Shown one piece after another: positions 22,520-34,173 of a stretch of 64,000 nucleotides of DNA. Made by a program: the position numbers and the translations under genes. How positions within the stretch are numbered: the stretch's first letter is position 1; the number at the start of each line of letters is the position of its first letter. The notes below the pieces were generated by a model. It worked only from the letters and a program-made list of their open reading frames with translations. It did no database searches and had not been told where the DNA came from. Origin of the DNA: Ophiobolus disseminans (taxonomy: Eukaryota > Ascomycota > Dothideomycetes > Pleosporales > Phaeosphaeriaceae); NCBI GenBank assembly GCA_010093685.1, contig MU006248.1, forward strand, positions 1 to 64,000. Reading direction: 5' to 3'.

Positions 22520-23727
22520 ACCCGTTGGTATAGGCGGGTGACGGAGTGGATGATACAGCTGCCGGACCCGGCGATATACATCTCCTTTCTCCATTCACTC
22601 TACATGCATGAGTATAGCTTGCAAGTCTTGTGTAGCTCTTTGACTTTTGAAGAGGTGGGCATTACAGAAGTAATAGAATGTTGAAAAGATCTGAATGCAT
22701 TTCTATAGCAAAACGAAACGTTTGATAACGCTTTATCTATGCTTTACTTGTGGTGGCAGTCCATGATAGCAATGCATAGTCAAAACATGCAACAAACAAG
22801 CACGAATTAACACGATGATAATTTTAGCGACGTCATGCGACCCGCGAATGCAAGCAAGTGTACAATAGAATCGCAGTCGTTGCCGTCTTGTACCTTTAAT
22901 CCCGTTCACCTAGCCACTCAATATCATTTTTCGGCCGTAGCTTTTTTCGCCTCCTTAGGCTTTCTGATATATACAAACTTGCTATTTATCTGTTTCGCCT
23001 CCATGCTGTGTACACGATTTTGTGACGGTGTGTGGAGAGGGGGGACTACTGCGCTGAATTGACTATCTGAGGTGGGCTGAGCTACATATATAGATGACCG
23101 TACATGAGCTATCCCCACTTGTACTAAAGTGGATTTGGGCAAGACCCAAACCGTTACAAATTTGTATGGCTGGCCGCCGGGAAGCTAGCCTGCCTTTGAC
23201 TAGCGCGTAAATTTTAGGCCGTGCCCACCACAACCCACCGCCGCACCTGCAAAGCGACTTCCTCAAACTTCTGTCGCGACCACCTCGCTAATATCGCTTC
23301 GAAACACAGTCAACAAGTCTCTTGTCGAAATTAATCTACCATCATCACGTCGCTATCAACTGACAAACTCCGGCAGCTACATCTGTCAGATATGAGGTAG
23401 ATTTGGGTGGAAGGGAACGGAGTTGAAGATAGCACGTTCCATAGACCCCCTTGTCCCAAGAGGGACTAGGACAGGGTGGCCTTCCGTCTCATCTCTCTGA
23501 GACTGCACCACAGACACAACAATACACACGTTGAGGCTTGTTTTAGCCCACTGGCGCGGGCTTACGCCACTGAGCTTTCAACTCACACTATGATGACCTA
23601 AGGCCTAATTCTAGTCAAGAAAGGTAACTTCTTATTGGTATTTTGGAGCATGTGGGCGCGCTGCATGACAAAGAAGCTTGTATTGAAGTCCTTTGAGGCT
23701 ACATGAATCTTCCCTCTAGATTGTGAG
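22520..23727. other. Intergenic, AT-rich then pogo-relic flank
   Basis: About 1.2 kb. No gene recognised. A pair of overlapping short inverted repeats occurs near 23546-23572 (AGCCC...GGGCT and TGGCG...CGCCA). Some of this may be the decayed 5' part of the transposon relic that follows, but no terminal repeat was found. Confidence 0.35.
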
Positions 23728-24479
23728 GTTATACTCAAAAAGTACCGCCCAAGAACACCAGATGAAGCTGAGAACAAGCTACAAAGCTCACCCCTTGAAG
23801 AAGCCGACTGGAGAAAGATCAGACGTGTTTTGGAGCAAGTTGTACATGATAGGCAGCAGCAGAAAGCCCATAAGATCACTGCTTCACTGCACCATCTCCA
23901 GGTACAAAACAAGCTGCTTCTTCATGAAAATAAAGTACTCAAGTACGCGCTCACCACCAAAAAGAAGCACAAGAAGAAGAGCAAGGTCCTGGACCTGCAA
24001 CAGCGTGAATAATATCATAGTAGTGCAGTCTTTTGGAGTCCTTTAAAGATCCGCGGAGCTTGCTATCATGAGTGCATAAGAGCACGTGAAGATGAGCAGG
24101 AAAAACTCCAAAACGTAACAACAAGGAGCTCAAGGCAGCAGCTGCGCTATACAAGAAGCAGCAACTTGAGAAGAGGCGTGTGGAACAAGAGGTGCAACAA
24201 AAGGAGCGGGCAAAGGAGAAAGAGAGGAAGGCTGAAGAACGAGCTGAACTTCAGCGCAAAAAACAGCAAGAAAAAGAAGCTGCAACCACCCAAAAAGCTC
24301 TACAATTGTCCTTAAAGGGTAAGAGGGCAGCTTTACAAAGTATCAAGCCAAAGTCAAAGCGCAGGCGTGGTGCACTGCCTGCTGAAGGTGGTGCTGGCGG
24401 TGGGGACCCTGCACCCAGCCCTCCACCCAAAGTCAATTCTTGCGGCCATAAAATCAACCTTCCAGGAAAATTTAAATAG
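23728..24479 (+). pseudogene. C-terminal relic of a second pogo-type transposase
   Basis: Reads KKYRPRTPDEAENKLQSSPL, then HHLQVQNKLLLHENKVLKYAL to a stop at 24010-24012, then, after further stops and a shift near 24115, CIRAREDEQEKLQ and NKELKAAAALYKKQQLEKRR leading to a long Lys/Glu coiled coil and ending NLPGKFK at 24479. Fungal pogo/Fot1 transposases typically end with such an ENxxL leucine-rich segment plus a charged coiled coil. The helix-turn-helix and DDE parts are missing and no terminal repeats were found, so this is a dead fragment, unrelated in detail to the intact element at 17635. Confidence 0.7.
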
Positions 24480-25184
24480 TACAAATTGATTGCAAACACT
24501 TGTTTACTTTTCAACTAAAACAACCTGTAATAGTAGCTATTGTACGTGATTGTATAACCTCATCTTTGTGGAGGCTGGATGGGTGGTTAGGTGGGCGCCT
24601 CACAAACGGGGGCGCCTCGGTGTTCGGCACTGTACCTGGCAACTCCTGATTGGCCCGTGCAACTGATCCTCTACGGTAATACGCAACGTATTTGACAAAA
24701 GGAAACCAACCATCGTCAGCTTCTAGGCAGCTCCAAAAGCCAAACGGCCCATGGGATGGTAGATCAGACCATCATATACTCGAGATCTTGGATGGAATCA
24801 CGAACAACTCAAGACCGAATACATGTAGTAAGGCCTCGGAGCAATTTACAATAAGCGCGCCATTCTGGTCACCTTCCCACCTGAATTCTCAGCGGTATTT
24901 GCGGCAGCCACTCAAAACACACCCTCGACAAGCGCCAGCCCGCTCTTGGCCAGCAAAGCACGCACCATCGATCTCGAAGATGGGTTTTCGATCAGGATCA
25001 TCGGTTCGCCCAATGTTGACTACGATCGAATGATAGAGTACCGGATCCAAAGATCAAAGGGCCCAAGTTCTTCAGCCCTCCTCCCGGGGTCGTGATGGTT
25101 TGCATGAGAATGAAAACTACCATAGAGGGGTTCAAAGCCTACGGGCCATACAGCCAGATCTTCAGCTGGGCACCGCCCTAATGG

Positions 25185-25748
25185 CTCGATTTGTCTCTTC
25201 TTGGTACAGTCGAGGTCACCGCTCTGGAACTCATGGCTTTCTTTCCGTCACATTACAAGCACCCTGAGTTCCTCAAACGCCTAGAGGGAACGACTGGCAC
25301 CCGGCGGCAATAGAAGCTGCTATGAATTGGTTCCATCAAACCGATAACACGGGCGGCATCTACAAAACCACGATTGAGCCATGAGTTCAAGGCCTGAAAG
25401 ACAACGGACACGTTTTCTCACCAACAACGGTCATGCACTGCGGCAACTGGCGACTCCCTAAGAAGTTTGACGTTAGAGCGGATGACTACTACGTCGTGGA
25501 TCTCGCGGGCCTACTTTCCACAAGGCACGCACAGGGGACCTGTTACTCGCGTAATTAAGTTCGTCCTCGAACATCAAGAAGAATACCATCTCCTCAAGTT
25601 CAGTGCCCTGGCATGGCTCATCTTTGAACTGGATTTCGGCCGGATCACGGTGCAGCACGGAAATAATTTCAGGAACGCTGATCAGGTGGCGCTCGACGAG
25701 GTTGGGCCGTATTTGACGGACTATCGGGGCCAGTATACTGAATCTTAA
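25185..25748 (+). pseudogene. Family member F, relic with two frameshifts and a stop
   Basis: Frame 1 gives a good motif 1 (LDLSLLGTVEVTALELMAFF, PSHYKHPEFLKRLEG), nearly position-for-position with member C. Near 25288 the frame must shift to continue NDWHPAAIEAAMNWFHQ, the GW...A..I half. That frame meets TGA at 25382-25384 and continues as DDYYVVDLAGLL, then must shift back near 25510 for FPQGTHRGPVTRVIKFVLEH and LLKFSALAWLIFELDF, the motif 2 equivalent, ending at 25748. Order and spacing match the intact members. An upstream frame (24692-25033) may be part of its N-terminal region but shows nothing diagnostic. Confidence 0.75.
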
Positions 25749-26576
25749 AGAGCACCCGCAGCAGCACCTGTTTAATAATAGTACGCGTGTCATTCAAATA
25801 CATCCGCTTGTTGACTCGATCCCTGTGCCACCCTCAACACTGCCACTATGTGATGCTCTGTTGAAATACCTACGAGGTACGTGTCCATTTGACACACGGA
25901 GTAAGTGATACTGTTAGGCTAACACATGATGATTGGACACCTCCGGTATATCTAAAGCCAGACATACACACACTGCAAGCATTTCTCTTGCTACCAACGT
26001 AATTCAAAGTCATAAAATGTCTAGTTACTCGTCTAAAGTGTTCGGTGTGCAACGACTTGTACTGTCTTATAGCTCTTGCAAAGAAACGTCTTAAAAAGGC
26101 TCGAGACCTTGCTGTGGCACATGGCAGTGTGCAAAATTGGTCGAAACTCAGTCAGAAAGCAGATCCTAGTTCCCAAGACAGAGCCCAGCTGAGATGCGTG
26201 CACGGAGTCCCTCGTCGCGAGCTTTTTATCTCTCCAGCTTCTGCGCTGAATACGATCACCTGATAGTTACTCGGATGTGCACATTCTCATCGCATGCAGC
26301 GTAGCTTAGGCTCCCAAGTGGAAGGTTGTGGTTCAGAATGGGGCCTTGAACTCCGTTGTCGAGCATCCGGGACCAGGGGAAGACATATTTCGAGCCCGTA
26401 GTGGAGGATATCGATGATCGAAGCTAGATCATCCACCACTTTCCTGCCGCAAATCTCTTCTTCTCACTTCCCGAAGCATCCACTCCTTATTTCTCAGGGA
26501 TATCATGGATCAATCTTGGTGACAACGCTTGGTCTATCTGGAGTGACGTTTCACCCTGAGTCGGGTGTAAGTCCGA
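25749..26576. other. Intergenic, nothing recognised
   Basis: Short frames only; no repeat or RNA fold noticed. Confidence 0.45.
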
Positions 26577-26906
26577 GTGCTCAGACGATGGTCGAGTCTG
26601 AAGCAGAAGTATGGAAACCTCTTGGCCGAGACTGACCTGGAATCCACCAACAACCTCGACGGCGATGTCTCAGAGACTATGAGAGTGGACATCCAATGGG
26701 ATATCTCCAAGGTCCATCCATTTCAAGACGTTCCTTTGGAAGACCGTGAACTGGACATAGGAAGAGCCAAGTTAGAAGCTTGTGCGCAAGAGATGGATCA
26801 CAATGATACAACCTCTATCGACCGCCTTTTTTTCCTGTGGCCAGATTATACGAAACTTCGCCATCCAAACCTCGAGCCTATAAGGTCGGGAGGTCTAGAG
26901 TGTTAA
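26577..26906 (+). other. Open frame, possible seventh family fragment (G)
   Basis: A 109-codon frame with acidic, helical content (LDIGRAKLEACAQEMDHND) ending TTSIDRLFFLWPDYTKLRHP and NLEPIRSGG. The last part loosely follows motif 1 (LELMAFFPSHYKHP... in member F). The similarity is short and could be chance; motif 2 is not found downstream. No other family fits. Confidence 0.25.
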
Positions 26907-28281
26907 ACTCAAGGACTGGGGTGGGGAACCCCAGCAATGGGAGTCAGTAAGGGAAGTATGGTCGCAGATGGGATTTAAAATTTTGACAATTGGACAACGC
27001 AATTACCCCCCTTTTCATGGGAGTATTCCGTCCGTGGGCGAGACTGTGTGCTCGTAGTCTGGGAGAATGAGTTGTGAGACGATCTCTCAAGGAGAAAATT
27101 GTATGGTCAAAAGCAACAACGAAAGAGATTCAAAGGGGATCTCAAGTCACGGAGGCAGTCTCTTACGCCCTCTTAATTGTATTTGAAGGGCATGGAAGAC
27201 TCAGATTATTTTTGTAAGTACGAATTATGCTATATGACATAAGATCGACTGCTCTGACAGCGATTTCTAGGATGTCACGCTCCCAATGATGCAATCTTGA
27301 CTACAGAAAGCGCTGAAAATATTCTTTAATTGGAAGGGATTAACAACACGCTTGCTAAGCAACCAAATCGTAGCCCGCAAACGAAAGAGTCTTCTAGAGC
27401 GCAGAGTTAACGTGAGTAAATCACCGTCAGGTTATAGGAAAACGGCTCCCTATCCAGTACAAACAGGATATAAGCAAGTCTACAAATTAGCATAGAAGAG
27501 CTGCTACGAGCAAGAACTGGTAAGTAATACAACTGCTAACTTGCGATCAAATTTGTCCGAATAGCTAAATTTGTCAGCGTATCACATTGAGATTGCGCAA
27601 ACAAGCTGGTTCCCAATGCATAACAAGGGTAGAAACATTTGGATTCATTGACTAGCATGGAGTAGCTACTACCTACAAGCAGGAGCCACACAGGCTTGAA
27701 TCTCAGAGCATGTTACCCAGCAATCGATTTCGTCTAAGCAGTAACACCCAGACAGCCATACAAATTTCCAGCCCCTAAACAGCTGATGCCTCAGACATCA
27801 GTTCATCAACTTTCGGACTGGGGTGAAACCTCGGCAAGAGTTTGACTTCATGGGGGTGAGTACCCATGAATACCCCAAACTTTCAGCCCAGCATAGCTGT
27901 TTCGACGCCTTTAAGGCAAAACTGGCTCTGTTGTCGATATTTTAAGCCAAATCGCGGTAACGGACTGGATGCGAGAATTAGTCAAATTGTTTAGTTGGGT
28001 GGGAGGATGGGATGATGGGGCGTATGAGAGAAGTGCGGAGAAGGACGGCGTTGGTGAGAAGTGCGGAAGATAATGGATTGGGCCGGAGAAACTGGAAAAC
28101 CAATAACTGACAAGAGGTAGGTGGGAAGAACATGGAATCAGAAATCGGTGCTTGTGCACTTAAAAGTGGACGATCAGAATATGAAGAAATCTATTCTACA
28201 TCTACACCCACGCTTACATAGCAGAAGATCGTTCCACGCCATCAAATCCCCACACCAATCTCCATATCCAACAACCCCACC
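26907..28281. other. AT-rich intergenic boundary region
   Basis: About 1.4 kb, visibly AT-rich from 26.9 to 27.8 kb, with no supported gene. It separates the relic-rich left compartment from the gene-dense block to the right. A short palindrome, CTGGGG...CCCCAG, occurs near 26918-26936. Confidence 0.45.
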
Positions 28282-30098
28282 TCACGCCTCGCGATGTTCC
28301 ATCTCCTCCAACACCCTCCTATTCCTCTGCCTCTCGCCCCACATACCCCAGAAGCACGCGCCTATGCCCGCAACACTACTCACCAACGTAACAAAATACG
28401 CAGTGCGATAGCACCCAAGGCCGAGCTCGCATCCTCTCTGCCCATCCGGCTCGACCACGCTGTTCGAATCGTACGCAGCCCCGTAGAAAAGGTTATACAC
28501 GTTTCCACTCACGACAGGAGCGAGCGTCATGAATCCCCAGTTCACTGCAAAGCCATCCGGGCCAAAAGCGTCGACGACGAGGACGGGACACACGCCGAAC
28601 AGCGCGCCGTATGCGAGGCCCGTGAGTGAAGATACGACCCAGAGGAAATTTGGATTAGAGATGCGGATCGCGCAAATTTGCGCCACGCTGAAAATCGTTG
28701 CGGAGATGGCGGCGCACCAGAAACGAGAATGGTGCAGGCGTTTTACGATGATATCGGAGCCGATGCCCGAGGACAAGCGCCCGCAGAAAGAGGATATGGA
28801 GAGTATGGATACGTGCAGGAGTTGGCGGTGTGCGATGAAGTCTTTGGATGCGGAGGGGTCGAAGTGGGCCCAGAGGGCTTGCACGTCGTGGCCGATGTTG
28901 TTGATGGTCATGAGGCCGACGCCGCTGAGGAGGCCGAGTACGATCCAGATTTGCCAGAAGTCGGGTTTGTAGAGCAGGGCGAGGCCTGTGACATCTATGC
29001 AGTGTGAGTGGCAGGTCTTGGTGCTTGCTGCGTCGTCGTCATCAACAATGTCGCCGGGGGCGGAGAGGAGGGAGGATGTTTCGGTGGAGGAACCGCTAGG
29101 GTCGGTTTCGTCTGCTGGAATGATGTTGGCAGCTGACCGGGGTGGAATGTGTGGGGTGAAGGAAGGTTGAGACTCACTGATCTCGGGTGGTGGTACGGCC
29201 GTCGCTTTGTATTTGCTGCTGTTGGATTTGGTGCGATGGAGAAGGTTAGAGTCTCGTCGACTGCGTTCGCTGGTTGGGAGGGCGGCATATGTGGTGCCCT
29301 TTTGGTGGTCTACGACGATCAAAAACGGGATTGAGACCATGACGAGGAAGGATGTTGAAAGGGATAGTAGCATGAGTAGGCCGGATGTGTCGCCAGGGAA
29401 CGCTAGTCCGGCTATCACGGTGTAGAAGAAAGCGCTCAGCCCGAATGCAGCTGTCGGACATGCCGCTGCAGTGCCTCGATGGGTTGGCCAGTTCAATGTC
29501 GCTGTCACGTTCAGCACGAGCTTTCGCAAGGACTACAAGGATCTTACCCGTCTTCAAGGCAGCTTGGAAAGCAGCACAGCTGCCAACACCGCTCAAGAAA
29601 GAGCAGAAAGATATCAACCCCACGCTCATGCCTCCAGGGCCTCTATCATATGCTGAATGGGATCAGCCTTGCTCTAGCATTGAGGGAGCGGATCCTACCA
29701 AGTTTGATGGGGTAGTAGCCAACCAGCAGCGCAAACATGCCGATGATAGCAGTTATCCGTGGACTCTTTCTGTCCGTTATGATGCCCATTGGTATGCCCG
29801 CGGCATACATGCCGAGGTTCGCAGCAGTGCCCTGTCATGGTAAGGCTGTGTTTATGGAAAGAGGTTCGAGGGTCGTACGATGACATTACTCTGGGTGGCA
29901 GAGAGCAGGAGCTTATCGGCGAATTGGGGAGCCCATGCTGAGTAGGCGTACTGGCACTTGTAAGCATCCGCCTCGTAGATGTGCACCCCAGCGTACATTT
30001 GTACCACAAGCAAGCGCAATTGCCGTCGCGGCGACGACGGAGATTATGCGCGTCTTCTTGTGCGTCGTGACTTCCTCCGAGGCGACCATGATGGTCAT
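28282..30098 (-). CDS. Mch1-like MFS (nodulin-like) transporter
   Basis: Five exons on the minus strand: 30098-29997, 29950-29879, 29831-29699, 29652-29548 and 29501-28282, with four introns of 46-47 bp; all joins keep frame and give 543 residues. Conserved segments include GTNYAYSAWAPQFA in the first membrane span, GTAANLGMYAAGIPMG and TDRKSPR (the MFS loop 2-3 signature region), a long hydrophilic central loop with a DDDDA acidic patch, and a second half with GLMTINNIGHD and AYGALFGVCPVL. About twelve membrane spans are expected. The nearest family I recognise is the nodulin-like/Mch1 group of probable transporters; the substrate is unknown. It is divergently paired with TMS1, 406 bp apart. 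Confidence 0.88.
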
Positions 30099-30504
30099 GA
30101 ATGGGATGAAACTATTGCAACCGCACAATCATCGAATACAAAGTGCTAAAGTGGATATCGGTATCGGACTCCGGGTCGCGGGATGGAATGCGATGCGCTG
30201 AGAAGGGAACACGTAGGGATAGCGAATGAACAAAACACGGTCTATAGAAGGAATAGAGAAGCGAAAGCAAAGTCACAAGGGCGAACAAGTGACATGAAGA
30301 CGTGGCATGGCGGATATCATGAGCGTGTTGGGTTGACCTGATCATGGCATCTGATCGGAGATAAGACGACCGGGCTTGGCGATAGAAGCAGCCGCCGAGG
30401 CGCAGGTGAACGTCATGCGCCGCCAAACGTCGCGCCTCCAGGCCGCATCTCTCCACAACCACAACCACAACCACCAGCAAAGAGGACCCTGAATCACCAC
30501 AACT
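30099..30504. promoter_or_regulatory. Divergent promoter region, MFS gene and TMS1
   Basis: The 406 bp between two start codons on opposite strands must contain both promoters. A run of ACAACC repeats lies about 30 bp upstream of the TMS1 ATG. No clear TATA box seen. Confidence 0.5.
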
Positions 30505-32131
30505 ATGGGCGCATTACTATCGCTCCCCTTTATGGCCCTCCCGGCGATGGGCACCGTACGTCTATTTGCCTCCTACGACCAGGCGCTACTAACACCACCA
30601 TCAGATGTGGAGCGTTGCCGCCTCGTGTTGCGGAGCTGCGACATGCAGCGCCGTCATGGGCTCTTGCGGAGGAAAGTGCGGTAACAGCATCGCCACGCGT
30701 ATCGCCTACGCGCTCATCCTCCTCATAAACTCCATCGTGTCTTGGATCATGCTCACCGACTGGGCCATGAAGAAGCTGTCGCATCTCACCCTCGACTACG
30801 TCGACATCAAGTGCCACGGCGAGCAGTGCTATGGGTACGTTGCTGTACAGCGCATCAACTTCGCCCTCGGCTTCTTCCACGTCCTCATGGCCCTGATGCT
30901 GATTGGCGTCCGGTCCTCCAAAGACGGCCGCGCACCCATCCAGAACGGATTCTGGGCGCCCAAGATCCTCGGCTGGGTGGGAATGATTGTCTTGACCTTC
31001 TTCATCCCGAACTCGTTCTTCATCGTCTGGGGCAACTACTTCGCCATGATCGGCGCCTGTTTGTTCCTGTTGATTGGCCTTATTCTGCTTGTCGACTTGG
31101 CGCACAACTGGGCCGAGTACTGCCAGGAGAAGATTGAGGTCACCGAGTCACGAGTCTGGACTGGAATGCTGGTTGGATCTGCCATGACCATGTACCTGGC
31201 TTCTTTTGCGATGACTATCGTCATGTACATCTTCTTTGCCAAGAGCGGATGCGGCATGAACCAGGCAGCCATTACTGTAAGTATTTCGCCCGAGCTGTTA
31301 GCAGTATTGTTGAAATGTTCTACGCCGTCAATTTGCATTCCGAGAACATTGACGCTCTATCAATACGCAAAGTACCGACACTAATTTCAACAGATCAACC
31401 TGATCCTCCTCCTCATCTCCTCCATCGTCTCCATCCACCCCTCGGTCCAGAACGTCAACCCCCGCGCCGGCCTCGCCCAATCCGCAATCGTAGCCGTCTA
31501 CTGCACCTACCTGACCCTCTCCGCCGTAGGCATGGAGCCCGACGACCACCAATGCAACCCCCTCATCCGCGCCCGCGGCACCCGCAAAGCCACCATCATC
31601 ATCGGCGCAATCGTCACCTTCGTCACAGTCGCCTACACCACCACCCGCGCAGCCACCTACGGCCTCGCCCTCGGCTCCCAGGGCAACCCCCACGGCAACG
31701 GCTACGCACAAGTCGGCACCGACGACTACGAACACGGCCTCGTAACCCAACAGCCCGAATCTCGCCGCGACATGCGCCAGGCTGCTCTCCGTGCAGCCGT
31801 TGAGTCCGGCTCCCTCCCCGCTTCGGCCCTCGATGAAGACGACTCCGACGACGAGGACGAACCTACGACTAAGAATCCCCGCGACGACGAACGCAATGCT
31901 ACGCAGTACAATTACTCGCTCTTCCACATTATTTTCTTCTTGAGTACCACGTGGGTGGCTACGCTGCTTACCAGCAATTTCGACGAGAAGACGATGCAGG
32001 AAAGCTTCGTGCCTGTGGGACGCACATATTGGGCTTCTTGGGCTAAGATTATCAGCGCGTGGGTGTGCTATGGCATATATACGTGGAGTTTGGTTGCGCC
32101 GCTTGTGTTGCCGGACCGTTTTGATTACTAG
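30505..32131 (+). CDS. TMS1: Serinc/Tms1 family membrane protein
   Basis: Exons 30505-30555, 30605-31276 and 31394-32131, introns 49 and 117 bp, 486 residues. The start MGALLSLPFMALPAMG, the cysteine-rich segment AASCCGAATCSAVMGSCGGK, and TTWVATLLTSNFD near the end are typical of Serinc/TMS proteins, as is the order of about ten or eleven membrane spans. A hydrophilic acidic loop (DEDDSDDEDEPTT) precedes the last spans. Serinc proteins are multi-pass proteins of endomembranes and plasma membrane linked to serine-derived lipids, though the biochemical role is debated. Length fits the fungal family. All splice sites are canonical. Confidence 0.95.
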
Positions 32132-32692
32132 GGAGGATGTTCTGAGTGGGTTTGGAGTTTTGTGGGTTGATGGGTAAGTACAGGTAAGGAAATATGCATT
32201 GTGGGTTGGCTGGAGTTTGAGAGTGGTGTGATGTAGGATAGCTTAGCATTGTAATTATGTGTTTTTCGCTGTTTGACAATCATTGATCCAGTCATGGCTT
32301 TGCACAAGTCCATTTCCCTTGCTCCAGCACAATCGCATCGTGGCTTGATTCCTTTCCGGCCAAATCTTCAGTCATGCACGTGGACCGCGTCTTGATGACG
32401 AGACACCAAAATCTCCTTAGTTTCGCAACGACGAGACGTGAGTCTTGGCTGCTCGACGGTTCAGCCGCACTCTTGGGAGTGTGAGCGAAGACTTGTAGGA
32501 TGTGAGTGCTCATGGATTCGCGACAGCTGCCAGCTTTGAGCGGCCGTTAGGAGGTCTGAAGACGGTTTGGCTATCTGTCTCGTAGTCGCATGGCTCAGTA
32601 GTGGCGTGGATTCCAGAATCCGCAGGACGCAACATCAGGATAGTTGAGGTACAGGCATCTTTTCGAAGAAAACCCATCAAAACGGCTCCTAT
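32132..32692. other. Intergenic between convergent genes
   Basis: About 560 bp holding the 3' ends of TMS1 and the RRG7-like gene. No gene recognised. Confidence 0.5.
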
Positions 32693-33865
32693 TCAACCGG
32701 TGTCAACAGGGATCTTGGGTTTGTTCTTAGATCCTTTTGGTCGTCCAATCTTGGAGTTGTTCTTAGTCCCTTTTGGTCGGCCTGGTGGTCTCTTGACTTT
32801 GGGTTCGACTAGTGCTTTCTTGACCCTGGGTTTGACTGGTGCTTTCTTGACCTTGGGTTCGACTGGTATTTTCGGCTGGCGGCTCTTGCCAGTCACCATG
32901 CCCCCGCGAGGTGCTGGGGCACTGTACTGTATTCTGACTTTGCGCGGCGTGTGGATCATAGGGCCCGCTTCCTTTCGAAGGCGTGCCTCCCGCTCCTCGC
33001 CGGCGGCCTCGATAACACGCAGCAGGTCGAGTGTGTCTTGGTCGAGGACATCCCTGTCTGGGAAGATTGGTGATCCCATCCACGTCATCTGTATGTCTTT
33101 CCTTGTGCCGGTGTTCTTGAACTTGGCGAGGCTCTTCTTCGCGACTGTGGGTACGGTGGCGTTGTCTTCCTCCGACTTTTGCGAGTCGGGTAGTAGCACT
33201 CGTGGTGTATGTCTGACGGTGACACCCACACCTTCCAAGCCCCTGTCTGAAGCAGCTCGATTCCACACGAATTGCTGAATTGTTCCAGCTTTGGACACCA
33301 TGATGAAGCCCATGGGCCAGCGGCTTTGCCCAATTGCCATAAGCGTTCCCTTTGTAGCCTTCCTGGTCGTGACCAAAAGTCCAAGTACGTCCTTTTTCTT
33401 CCACTTTGGGGGTATACCGTGGAATGAGCCTTCCAACTCGCGAATGTTGGAAGGGCCCACGGACACATCGCGAGCTTTGCACTGGATGATTACGCGCATG
33501 GGCTCTCGAAGCGGTGCAAGAGCCCAGTGGCCGATCAGGTCAAGGCCATTGTCCCATGCACCTCCGACTCTGAGCAGCGAGAAGCCGAGGCGCATCAATG
33601 ACAGTGCAGCCATGTACTCGTAGTGGGTGCCGACATAGGTTGGCGTGTTGGTCGCAAGGCTTCTGTGCTTCGCATAAGCAAGGAAGGTCGATAGCGAGTT
33701 GTGATGCGGGGAGCCGGGTGAGAGTACCAACTTTGGGATATCGACGGGCGCTGGGCTGGCTGACGACGTGGTTGCGATGCGGCGTGGGATGCTTTGCGGA
33801 GCTCGGGGGTGCCAGCGGAGCAGGAATTTTGGGTTGAGCCATGGCGGGCGTAGGGAAGGTCGCAT
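32693..33865 (-). CDS. RRG7-like DUF2034 protein with C-terminal AT-hooks
   Basis: 390-codon single exon from the ATG at 33865. The first ~40 residues are Arg/Pro/Ser-rich without acids (RPSLRPPWLNPKFLLRWHPR), a likely mitochondrial presequence. The central part, THYEYMAALSLMRLGF, WDNGLDLIGHW and IIQCKA, is the D...(E/Q)xK core of a PD-(D/E)XK nuclease-like fold and matches the DUF2034 family, which includes yeast Rrg7, needed for respiratory growth. The C-terminal ~60 residues hold imperfect EPKVKKAPVKPRVKK repeats and two GRPKG AT-hook cores (PPGRPKGTKN, IGRPKGSKN). Mitochondrial DNA maintenance would fit, but is inferred. Divergent partner MED21 lies 308 bp away. Confidence 0.82.
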   Translation of the reverse strand: MRPSLRPPWLNPKFLLRWHPRAPQSIPRRIATTSSASPAPVDIPKLVLSPGSPHHNSLSTFLAYAKHRSLATNTPTYVGTHYEYMAALSLMRLGFSLLRVGGAWDNGLDLIGHWALAPLREPMRVIIQCKARDVSVGPSNIRELEGSFHGIPPKWKKKDVLGLLVTTRKATKGTLMAIGQSRWPMGFIMVSKAGTIQQFVWNRAASDRGLEGVGVTVRHTPRVLLPDSQKSEEDNATVPTVAKKSLAKFKNTGTRKDIQMTWMGSPIFPDRDVLDQDTLDLLRVIEAAGEEREARLRKEAGPMIHTPRKVRIQYSAPAPRGGMVTGKSRQPKIPVEPKVKKAPVKPRVKKALVEPKVKRPPGRPKGTKNNSKIGRPKGSKNKPKIPVDTG

Positions 33866-34173
33866 CACGGGATTAGGGTAAATGCAAGAAAACGTGACAT
33901 ATTTACAGCGAAGAGAAAAGAAGACAACGGCGCTGGCAGTGTGTATGAAGAAACGGTGAAGTCGCGTAAGATTTGACTGGGAAGCGACGACGCGCTAGGA
34001 ATTTTAGCTCAGCCCTACGAAGCTCGTACTCCGCCGCATCAACCTCCACATTCCGCCCTCCTTCACGCCCGACTGACAACCTCACCTGCCTCGACTATCG
34101 CATCTTGAGATTAGTCCAATATATAGACTACATCCACGCAACTCCACTTTGTGCCCAGTCAACCAGAGCGACA
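33866..34173. promoter_or_regulatory. Divergent promoter, RRG7-like gene and MED21
   Basis: 308 bp between opposite start codons. A TATATAG lies about 50 bp upstream of the MED21 ATG (near 34120). Confidence 0.45.

Noticed and set aside
26912..27870. GGACTGGGGTG repeated at 26912 and 27815 as ends of a small transposon
   Set aside because: The two stretches are direct, short and diverge at once; no inverted ends or target duplication could be set.
28529..29170. Plus-strand frames of 60-150 codons opposite the MFS gene
   Set aside because: The minus-strand frame has four clean introns and clear MFS features; the plus-strand frames are shadows.
31249..31927. Long frames of up to 199 codons on both strands overlapping TMS1
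   Set aside because: They are products of strong codon bias in the TMS1 third exon; the Serinc frame is unambiguous.
32763..33482. 239-codon minus-strand frame overlapping the RRG7-like gene
   Set aside because: It is the same repeats read in a second frame (TSRTQGQES runs) and lacks the nuclease-like core.
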